Source of the DNA: Planctomycetota bacterium | GTDB taxonomy: Bacteria > Planctomycetota > Phycisphaerae > Phycisphaerales > UBA1924 | Reading direction: 5' to 3' | NCBI GenBank assembly: GCA_023429345.1 | Contig: JAEYVB010000352.1 | Span: 1 to 16,655, forward strand | Length of the DNA stretch: 16,655 nucleotides | Shown here: piece by piece, positions 5,498 to 12,424 of the stretch | Position numbering within the stretch: position 1 is the first letter of the stretch | How the letters are laid out: every line of letters starts with the position of its first letter | Position numbers and translations under genes: made by a program | The notes under the pieces: model-generated | Told to the model about the DNA's origin: nothing | The model's database searches: none | Seen by the model: only the letters and a program-made list of their open reading frames with translations

Positions 5498-8143
5498 ATG
5501 GAGAAGCCGCAGGTGAGCAGCAAGAACATGTCGTGGATCCTGAGCATGGCGCTCGCGGCGGGGTTCCCCCTGGCCGCGGCCGCCCAGGACACCGGGGATC
5601 AGCCCGAGGCTCCCCCGGCCCAGCCCGCGGCGGCGGGCCAGCCCGGCGGGGCCGAGCAGCCCGAGCCGGAGATCATGCTGCTGGAATCCTCCGAGCCGAT
5701 CGAGTTTCAGACGCTGGTCGAGTACGTGGCCGAGGCGCTGAACATCACGATCACCGCCAGCGACGAGCTTCAGGGCTCCTTCGTCCTGAACGCGCCGCAA
5801 TCGGTTCGGCGCGACCAGCTCCTGCCGTTCCTGGATTCGCTCCTGGCGACCAAGGGCTACACGATCGTCCAGGACCGCCCCGGGTTCTACCAGATCATCA
5901 AGGTCGAGGATGTCTCGGCGCGGCCGATCCCCGAGGACGGCCCCACCACGACGCGCATCATCCCGACGCCCACGCTGCGCCCCTCCTCGCTCCAGGAGCT
6001 GATCAACAACCAGCTGGGGGCGCAGAACCGGCAGCTCCGCATCTCCTACCTCGACGAGCTCGGGATCATCGTCGCGACCGAGACTCCCCGGCGGATGGCG
6101 ACGCTGGTGAACCTGGTGGACCGGGTGCTCGGCCGCGCGGCTGAGCAGACGTTCATCCGCTTCGAGCTCGAGCACGTAGCGGCGTCGGTGGCGCGGAGGC
6201 GGGTGCTGGACCTCATCGGCCAGCAGCAGATCGACCCCATGTCGCCGCAGGCCCTGCAGCCGATCGTGGCGGGCGGGGGCGTGACGCCGGGGACCATGAC
6301 GAACCTCGCGGACCGGCTGACCATCGATCCCCAGGGCAACGCGCTGATCCTCCGCGGCTTCGAGAGCGAGGCCGCGCGGATCCAGCAGATCCTGACGGTG
6401 CTCGACAAGGCCAACACGCTGGAATACCGGCAGTACCACGCTGGCATGGCCGCGGCCGAGATCGCTCAGTTCGCGGCGCGGATCGGCCTGGGCGGGGTGG
6501 AGATGATCGACACTGGCGCGGTGCAGGGCGGGCTCACGCAGCCGGCGGGCGCGCGGGCGAACCAGCCGGCGAACTTCCAGCAGCAGGGTTTCCAGCAGTT
6601 CCAGCAGGGCGGCGAGAAGCAGATTGGCGGGCCCGTGCTGGTGGTCGATGAGTCCCGCGGAACGATCACGTATTACGGCACACAGTCGCAGCAGGCGCAG
6701 CTCGCCGCGATCATCCAGGCGTTCGACGTCGGGCGTGATGCGCTGGTCATCGAGACCTACAAGCTTCGGAACTCCCCGGCGATGGCCGTAGCGGAGGTGA
6801 TCCAGGCGATCCTCACCAACGAGACACCGACCGAGACCGGCTCGGGTTTCCTCCCCGGTTCCGAGCGCAGCAGCCGCCGCTCCGGCCGCGGCGGGCTGCT
6901 GGGGGGCCTGGAGGAGGAGGGCGGGCTGACTGGCGAGATGGGGGGCCGCCGGCAGCGCGAGGGAGGGCAGGAGCAGGAGGGCGAGGGGATCACCAGTTTC
7001 GGGATCGACGAGATCTTCGTTGTGGCGGACCGGGCCAACAACCAGTTGCTGGTGAAGGCCCCGGCGCGGCAGCAGTCGGAGTTCGCCAAGCTGATCATGC
7101 GGCTCGACCAGCGGCGGCCGCAGGTGTACATCAACGTGCAGATCGTCGCCGTGAGCGACACGGACGACTTCCGCCTTGCGGTCGAGACTCAGCTGATCAA
7201 CTCCGACGGCACGGGCGGGGCGCTGAACACCAACTTCGGGCTGGGGACCTTCCAGGGGGTCGGCACGGGGCCCAACGCGCCGACAAGCTTCGTCTCGCCC
7301 AAGCTGGTGAACACGACGCTGGGCGGCATCACCGCGGCCATCATCAACAGCAGCCAGGTGCCGATCATCATCAACGCCCTGAAGCAGGAGACCGACGCCC
7401 GCATCCTGTCGAGCCCGCAGCTCCTGGTCGACGACAACGAGGAGGCGTACATCGCCAGCATCGAGCAGCAGCCGACCTCCACGGCCGTGACGGGCACCGC
7501 GACGACGAACACCACCTTCGGCGGGTACGAGGATGCAGGCACCGAGCTCACGGTGACCCCGAGCATCTCCGAGGCGGGGTACATGCGGCTGAGCTACGAG
7601 ATCCTGCTCTCGAACTTCCGCGGCCAGGGCATCGTGGTCGGCGACACGCGGCTCCCGCCGGTCAAGGAGAAGCGGACGGTGAGCAGCGACTCGGTGACGA
7701 TCCCCGACGGCGCCACGATCGTCGTGGGCGGGATCAAGGTCGACTCGCGCACCAACACGGTGCTGAAGGTTCCACTCCTGGGCGACATCCCGATCCTCGG
7801 CCACCTCTTCCGCGACACCAATATCAACTCGGCCAACACGCGGCTGTACGTGTTCATCACCCCCACCATCCTGCGCGACGCCACCTTCCGGGACCTCATC
7901 CTGCTGTCGAAGGGCCCGCAGTCGGAGGCCGACATCCAGCCCGACATGCCGGACCTCCAGCCGGTGATGATCGAGATGGGCGAGCGCCCCGCCCCGCCCG
8001 TCCTGCCGGAGCATCCTCGGAGCCTTGAGCCGGACCCGCTGGACAGCCCGCTCCCCGGGCGCACCCCGGAACTGCCCCCGGAACCGGCACGCACCCGCGA
8101 AAACCCGCCGGAGCCCGAACTCCCGCCTGTTCCGATGCAATGA
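5498..8143 (+). CDS. gspD: Type II secretion system secretin GspD
   Basis: 881 residues forming the outer-membrane pore of a type II secretion system. The signal peptide is about residues 1-30 (SWILSMALAAGFPLAAAAQ), followed by a Pro/Ala/Gln linker. An N0-like domain spans about 55-135 (IEFQTLVEYVAEALNIT). Several Secretin_N/NolW-type repeats follow to about residue 540, for example FELEHVAASVARRRVLDLI and DRANNQLLVKAPARQ. The secretin core has SSPQLLVDDNEEAYI, DGATIVVGGI and the diagnostic VPLLGDIPILGHLF at about 758-771, ending in FITPTIL. Two insertions interrupt the N-region: Gln/Phe-rich near 353-375 and Gly/Glu/Arg-rich near 455-500. After about residue 800 there is a proline-rich tail of about 80 residues instead of a recognisable pilotin-binding S-domain. 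The ATG at 5498 starts the signal peptide. gspE follows after 10 nt. A PilQ-type secretin is the alternative; pairing with GspE favours type II. Confidence 0.9.
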   Translation: MEKPQVSSKNMSWILSMALAAGFPLAAAAQDTGDQPEAPPAQPAAAGQPGGAEQPEPEIMLLESSEPIEFQTLVEYVAEALNITITASDELQGSFVLNAPQSVRRDQLLPFLDSLLATKGYTIVQDRPGFYQIIKVEDVSARPIPEDGPTTTRIIPTPTLRPSSLQELINNQLGAQNRQLRISYLDELGIIVATETPRRMATLVNLVDRVLGRAAEQTFIRFELEHVAASVARRRVLDLIGQQQIDPMSPQALQPIVAGGGVTPGTMTNLADRLTIDPQGNALILRGFESEAARIQQILTVLDKANTLEYRQYHAGMAAAEIAQFAARIGLGGVEMIDTGAVQGGLTQPAGARANQPANFQQQGFQQFQQGGEKQIGGPVLVVDESRGTITYYGTQSQQAQLAAIIQAFDVGRDALVIETYKLRNSPAMAVAEVIQAILTNETPTETGSGFLPGSERSSRRSGRGGLLGGLEEEGGLTGEMGGRRQREGGQEQEGEGITSFGIDEIFVVADRANNQLLVKAPARQQSEFAKLIMRLDQRRPQVYINVQIVAVSDTDDFRLAVETQLINSDGTGGALNTNFGLGTFQGVGTGPNAPTSFVSPKLVNTTLGGITAAIINSSQVPIIINALKQETDARILSSPQLLVDDNEEAYIASIEQQPTSTAVTGTATTNTTFGGYEDAGTELTVTPSISEAGYMRLSYEILLSNFRGQGIVVGDTRLPPVKEKRTVSSDSVTIPDGATIVVGGIKVDSRTNTVLKVPLLGDIPILGHLFRDTNINSANTRLYVFITPTILRDATFRDLILLSKGPQSEADIQPDMPDLQPVMIEMGERPAPPVLPEHPRSLEPDPLDSPLPGRTPELPPEPARTRENPPEPELPPVPMQ

Positions 8144-8153
8144 TGGAGTGTTG

Positions 8154-9878
8154 ATGGCACGCGACGGACTTGCACTGCGGCGGCGGGGGAACGGCGATGC
8201 GGCGCGCAACGGCGCCGGTCTCGCGCCGCTCATCACCGACGACTGGAACCGGGTCGCGCAGCTTCTGGGCCCGCTGCAGGCCGCGCCGGACCAGCTGAAG
8301 CGATTCCCCGCCGAGCCCGGCTCCGACGCCGAGCCCTGGGATGTCCTGCTCTCGGTCCTGGCAATCGACGAGCACACCGCCCTCACCAAGCTCGCCGAGC
8401 GCACGGGGCTCCGGTACATCCCCGAGCCCAAGCTCCAGGAATCGGCCAGCCGCTTCTACGAGATCATCCCCGGCGAGATCGCGCGCCGGCACCACATCGC
8501 CGGGCTGGATTCCGACGGCCGCGTCATGACCGTCGTCACCGCCCAGCCGATGCAGCCGGCGGTCTTCAGCAAGATCGAGGAAGAGTTGGGCATCCCGGTG
8601 CGGATGGCCCTCGCCCCCCGCGCGGCCGTTGCGAGCCTCATCAACCGGGGGTATGAGCAGAAGCAGGACCTGGTCACCGAGATCATCGAGGAGATGCCGC
8701 TGGACGAGGCGGCGATCCAGACGGCCGCCAGCGCCCTGGGGCAGGCGACCGACCTCCTCCAGCTCGCGCGGCAGACGCCGGTGATCCGCCTCGTGAACAT
8801 GATCCTCTTCGAGGCCCTCCGCCGGCGGGCCAGCGACATCCACGTGCACCCGATGGAGACCAAGCTGGTCATCCGCTTCCGCATCGACGGCATGCTGGTG
8901 GATTCCTTCTCCCCCCCGCTCTCGCTCGCCCCCGCGATCAGCTCGCGCCTGAAGGTCATGACCGAGCTCGACATCGCCAACCGCCACAGCCCGCAGGACG
9001 GCCACACCACCGTCCGCATCGGCACCCACAAGGTCGATATCCGCCTCAGCGTCATCCCCACGATCTACGGCGAGCGGATCGTGCTCCGCCTCCTCGACCA
9101 GAGCCAGACGCAGCTCTCCCTCGACCAGGTCGGCATGCGCGAGGAGATGCAGCAGCGGCTGATCTCGCTGATCGACCGGCCCAACGGCATGATCCTGGTC
9201 ACCGGCCCCACCGGCTCGGGCAAGACCACCACGCTCTACGCCGCCCTGGGCAAGGTCGACCGCACCAGCCGCAACGTGATGACCATCGAGGACCCGGTCG
9301 AGTACCACCTCGAGGGCATCAGCCAGATGCAGGTGAACCCCAAGCGCGGCGTCACCTTCGCGACGGGCCTCCGCAGCCTGCTCCGCCAGGACCCCGACGT
9401 CATCCTCGTCGGCGAGATCCGCGACCAGGAGACCGCCGAGCTCGCCATCCAGGCCTCGCTCACCGGCCACCTCGTGCTCGCCACGCTCCACACCAACGAC
9501 GCCCCGAGCGCGATCCCCCGGCTCATCGATATCGGCGTGCCGCCGTACCTCATCACCTCGTCGCTGCTCGGCGTCCTCGCCCAGCGGCTGCTCCGGCGCG
9601 TCTGCCGCGTCTGCAAGGGCGCCGGCACGATCCAGGACGGCCCGGAGCGCGGCCGCTGCGACAACTGCTTCGGCACCGGGTACCGCGGGCGCGTCGCCGT
9701 CTACGAGATCCTGATGATGACCGAGGAGCTCCGCCGCCTCACCGGGCAGAACGCCGACGCGATCTCGCTCGCGGACCAGGCCAAGCGCGGCGGCTTCCTC
9801 TCCATGCAGGACGACGCGCGGAACAAGGCCGAGGCGGGCCTCACCACGCTCGACGAGGTCCACCGCGTCCTCTTCTAA
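8154..9878 (+). CDS. gspE: Type II secretion ATPase GspE
   Basis: 574 residues, the hexameric cytoplasmic motor that drives pseudopilus assembly. An N-terminal T2SSE_N-like domain covers about 60-165 (LLSVLAIDEHTALTKLAERTGL). The ATPase part has ASDIHVHP at 226-233, Walker A GPTGSGKT at 351-358, the acidic TIEDPVEY at 377-384, the Walker B region VILVGEIRD at 416-424 and the His box HLVLATLHTND at 439-449. Two CxxC pairs at C484/C487 and C502/C505 form the zinc-binding module typical of GspE and PilB. The start is supported by TGGAG five bases upstream, and the 10-nt gap after gspD implies co-transcription. The stop overlaps the cydB stop on the other strand by four bases. PilB is the closest alternative. 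Confidence 0.92.
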   Translation: MARDGLALRRRGNGDAARNGAGLAPLITDDWNRVAQLLGPLQAAPDQLKRFPAEPGSDAEPWDVLLSVLAIDEHTALTKLAERTGLRYIPEPKLQESASRFYEIIPGEIARRHHIAGLDSDGRVMTVVTAQPMQPAVFSKIEEELGIPVRMALAPRAAVASLINRGYEQKQDLVTEIIEEMPLDEAAIQTAASALGQATDLLQLARQTPVIRLVNMILFEALRRRASDIHVHPMETKLVIRFRIDGMLVDSFSPPLSLAPAISSRLKVMTELDIANRHSPQDGHTTVRIGTHKVDIRLSVIPTIYGERIVLRLLDQSQTQLSLDQVGMREEMQQRLISLIDRPNGMILVTGPTGSGKTTTLYAALGKVDRTSRNVMTIEDPVEYHLEGISQMQVNPKRGVTFATGLRSLLRQDPDVILVGEIRDQETAELAIQASLTGHLVLATLHTNDAPSAIPRLIDIGVPPYLITSSLLGVLAQRLLRRVCRVCKGAGTIQDGPERGRCDNCFGTGYRGRVAVYEILMMTEELRRLTGQNADAISLADQAKRGGFLSMQDDARNKAEAGLTTLDEVHRVLF

Positions 9879-10897
9879 TCCGCATCGATGAGCGCAAAGG
9901 CCCGCCGGCCCTTGAAGATCCGGAAGAGGTAGTACAGCGACGGCAGCAGGATCACCGCCCCCGCGGCCAGCGCGCCGAGCACCAGCCGGTGCGTCAGGAC
10001 GGGCGAGGCGGTGCTCTCGATCGTGAAGTCCGGCACGACAAGGTACGGAAAGAGCGCTGCCCCGTACCCGAGAACGATCAGGGTGACCTGCAACACCGCC
10101 AGGGCCCGGGCCAGCAGGAACTTGCGGGCGATCAGCGCCGCGATCGCCCCGACGGCCGCCAGCCCCGTCGAGATCTGCAGCGGCCACGTCCACCAGCTCC
10201 CCGCCAGGTTCGTGCTCAGGAGCGGCGCGCCGCGGTAGGCCATCACCCATGCCGCGGCCGCGCACACGCCCACCCCCGCCGCCGCGGCCAGCGCCCGCCG
10301 GCGGAAGTCCTCCCGGAGATCGTGCTCCCCGGCCTCAGCGCAGAGGTACACCGCGGCCAGAAACGAGAAGATGGCGAGCACGAAAGCGCCCACGACCCAG
10401 GGGAACGGCCGGAGCCAGGGCGCGAAGAACCCGGCGGTGTAGACGCCCTCCTCCCACCGCAGCCGGCCGCTGGCGATCGTCCCGATGACCACCCCGAGCA
10501 GCACGGGGGTCAGAACGCTGGCGATCGAGAAGAGGCGTCCCCAGAGCTCCGGGCTCCCCGCCGCGCCGCCGCCGGTGTAGGTGCGGAAGGTGAACGAGGT
10601 CCCGCGCAGCACGATCCCGACGAGCACCAGCGTCACCGGCACGTGCAGGGCCGTCATGACCGCCGCGAAAGCCGGCGGGAAGCAGGTGAACATCAGGACA
10701 ATCACCACGATCAGCCAGACGTGGTTGGCCTCCCAGATGGGGCCGATGGCATGGGCGATGAGGTCACGTTGGGCCCGCTTTCGGCGCCCGCCGGCGAGCA
10801 GGTCCCACACCCCCGCGCCGAAGTCGGCGCCTCCCAGCAGCACGTAGGCGACAAGCGCCGCGAGCATGACCCACGCGCTGACCCGCTCAAGTTCCAT
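9875..10897 (-). CDS. cydB: Cytochrome bd-type quinol oxidase subunit II
   Basis: A 340-residue multi-pass membrane protein with about eight to nine hydrophobic segments. Family signatures seen: YVLLGGADFGAGVWDLLAG at 18-36, the conserved GPIWEANHVWLI at 52-63, and VLRGTSFTFR. It forms the heterodimeric cytochrome bd oxidase with CydA, oxidising quinol and reducing O2 to water in the cytoplasmic membrane. The start is the ATG at 10897, which overlaps the cydA stop by 11 nt (ATGGAACTTGA). GGAGG inside the end of cydA provides the ribosome-binding site, indicating translational coupling. Length matches the CydB/CioB family. The stop overlaps that of gspE by four bases, with no terminator between. 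Confidence 0.93.
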   Translation of the reverse strand: MELERVSAWVMLAALVAYVLLGGADFGAGVWDLLAGGRRKRAQRDLIAHAIGPIWEANHVWLIVVIVLMFTCFPPAFAAVMTALHVPVTLVLVGIVLRGTSFTFRTYTGGGAAGSPELWGRLFSIASVLTPVLLGVVIGTIASGRLRWEEGVYTAGFFAPWLRPFPWVVGAFVLAIFSFLAAVYLCAEAGEHDLREDFRRRALAAAAGVGVCAAAAWVMAYRGAPLLSTNLAGSWWTWPLQISTGLAAVGAIAALIARKFLLARALAVLQVTLIVLGYGAALFPYLVVPDFTIESTASPVLTHRLVLGALAAGAVILLPSLYYLFRIFKGRRAFALIDAD

Positions 10898-12218
10898 CGG
10901 CGGCCTCCGGCGTGTCCCGGACCGGGGTGCTGCGCACCTGGTGCACCAGCAGCGCCGTGACCACGCCCGCGAGCCCGAGATACACGACCGCGAAGGTGAC
11001 GAAGGGCACGATCAGGCCCGGCATCGGCGTCACCGCGTCGGCGGTGCGCATGACCCCGTGGATCACCCACGGCTGCCGGCCGACCTCCGTGACCGTCCAG
11101 CCGGCCTCGATCGCGAGGAAGCCGGCCGGCGCCGACATCACGATCGCCCGCAGCAACCACCGGTTCAGCGGCAGGGCCCTCGCCCGCAGCGCCGCGACCG
11201 CGAACCACACCCCCACCGCGAGCATGAGCATGCCGAGCGCGACCATGATCTGGAAGGCGAGGTGCACGATCAGCACCGGCGGCCAGTCCTCCCGGGGGAA
11301 CTCCTCGAGACCCTTCACCTCCGCGCCAAAGTCCTTGTACGCCAGAAAGCTCAGCAGACCGGGCACCTCGATGGCGTAGAGTGTCTCGCCGGCCTCCGCG
11401 TCCGGCCAGCCGCCGATACGCAGCGGCGCGCCGCGCTCGGTGCGGAACTGGCCCTCCATCGCCGCCAGCTTCACCGGCTGTGTGCGTGCCACGACCGTGG
11501 CCGCGTAATCCCCCGTGATGGGCTGGAGCACGGCCGTGACGACTCCCACCGTCATGCAGATCCTGAGCGCCTCGCGGTGGAACCGGCTGCCCGGCGCCCG
11601 CAAGAGCTGGAGCGCGTGCACGCCCGCCGCCCCGAAGGCGGTGGCCAGGTACGCCGCCACGACCATGTGCAGCACCTGGGCCTTCCACGCCGGATTGAAC
11701 ATCGCGGCCACGGGATCGATGTTCGAGAACTCGCCCGTCGCGGCGTCGTAATCGAAGCCCGTCGGCGTGTTCATCCAGGCGTTCGCCATGATCACAAAGA
11801 GCGCCGAGGCCGCGCCGCTCACGGCGACGACGACGCCCGCGCCCCAGTGCGCCCAGCGGGGCACGCGGCTCCAGCCGTACAGGTAGATTCCCAGAAAGAT
11901 GCCCTCCGTGAAAAACGCGAAGCCCTCCAGGCTGAAGGGGAAGCCGATAATCCCCCCCGCGTGCTCCATGAACCGCGGCCAGAGCAGACCCAGCTCGAAC
12001 GAGAGGACCGTCCCCGACACCGCCCCCACCGCGAAGAAAATCGCCGTGCCCTTGGCCCATCGCTTCGCCAGCTGGAGGTACACGCCATCGCCCGATCGCA
12101 GCCAGCGGTACTCCGCGATCGCCATGAGCAGCGGCATGCCGATCCCGATCACCGCGAAGATGATGTGAAACCCGAGGCTGAAGGCCATCTGGAGCCGCGC
12201 GAGCAGCAGGTCGTTCAT
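10887..12218 (-). CDS. cydA: Cytochrome bd-type quinol oxidase subunit I (short Q-loop, CIO-like)
   Basis: A 443-residue catalytic, heme-carrying subunit. Seen: N-terminal RLQMAFSLGFHIIFAVIGIGMP with H18 as candidate heme b595 ligand; FELGLLWPRFMEHAGGIIG at 74-92; FSLEGFAFFTEGIFLG at 95-110 with proton-path acidic residues; H184 in QVLHMVV as candidate b558 ligand; Met in FQIMVALGM near 325-330 as the other b558 ligand; and GRQPW at 380-384. The quinol loop between about 238 and 313 is short and the protein is well under the roughly 520 residues of E. coli CydA. This places it in the short-Q-loop class that includes cyanide-insensitive CioA; actual cyanide resistance is not readable. The ATG at 12218 has GGGGAG five bases upstream and matches the family start; the open frame further upstream is not membrane-like. 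cydCD are not in the window. Confidence 0.93.
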   Translation of the reverse strand: MNDLLLARLQMAFSLGFHIIFAVIGIGMPLLMAIAEYRWLRSGDGVYLQLAKRWAKGTAIFFAVGAVSGTVLSFELGLLWPRFMEHAGGIIGFPFSLEGFAFFTEGIFLGIYLYGWSRVPRWAHWGAGVVVAVSGAASALFVIMANAWMNTPTGFDYDAATGEFSNIDPVAAMFNPAWKAQVLHMVVAAYLATAFGAAGVHALQLLRAPGSRFHREALRICMTVGVVTAVLQPITGDYAATVVARTQPVKLAAMEGQFRTERGAPLRIGGWPDAEAGETLYAIEVPGLLSFLAYKDFGAEVKGLEEFPREDWPPVLIVHLAFQIMVALGMLMLAVGVWFAVAALRARALPLNRWLLRAIVMSAPAGFLAIEAGWTVTEVGRQPWVIHGVMRTADAVTPMPGLIVPFVTFAVVYLGLAGVVTALLVHQVRSTPVRDTPEAADGT

Positions 12219-12424
12219 CAGGGCTCCCCTCGAGTGAACCATAGCTCCGGACCCCGCACCCCGATGATTCGCCAAGGCGCCGGGTCGAGGGCCCGAGCCG
12301 GTGAGCCCCGGCTGAAAGGGCTCGAACATCCACGGCCGGTGGGGTAGGTTTCCAGCAGGATGCGATCTTCGGGGTGAGCGGCAACCGCGGACCCGATCGC
12401 TCTTTGTGAAAGGGGGAGTTGCAG
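12219..12424. promoter_or_regulatory. Divergent promoter region between cydAB and the Gln-rich repeat protein
   Basis: This 206-nt spacer must serve both cydAB (minus) and the large secreted protein (plus). The cydA side has GGGGAG at 12224-12229 and a possible -10 TATGGT at 12238-12243. On the plus side GGGGGAG at 12412-12418 is a strong ribosome-binding site, but I see no clear -35/-10 pair. No obvious symmetrical operator was found. Confidence 0.4.

Noticed and set aside
8142..8153. A four-codon ATG-GAG-TGT-TGA frame between gspD and gspE
   Set aside because: Too short to be a gene. The TGGAG within it acts as the gspE ribosome-binding site; any leader-peptide role would be speculation.
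5261..8431. A very long open frame on the minus strand across gspD
   Set aside because: It is exactly antisense to a well-supported gspD. Its product is rich in Arg, Asp, Val, Leu and His with no recognisable domain. Such frames are common opposite GC-rich genes.
7896..10265. A long minus-strand open frame across the end of gspD, gspE and the start of cydB
   Set aside because: It is antisense to gspE and partly out of frame with cydB, and its product is low-complexity with no domain. A shadow frame.
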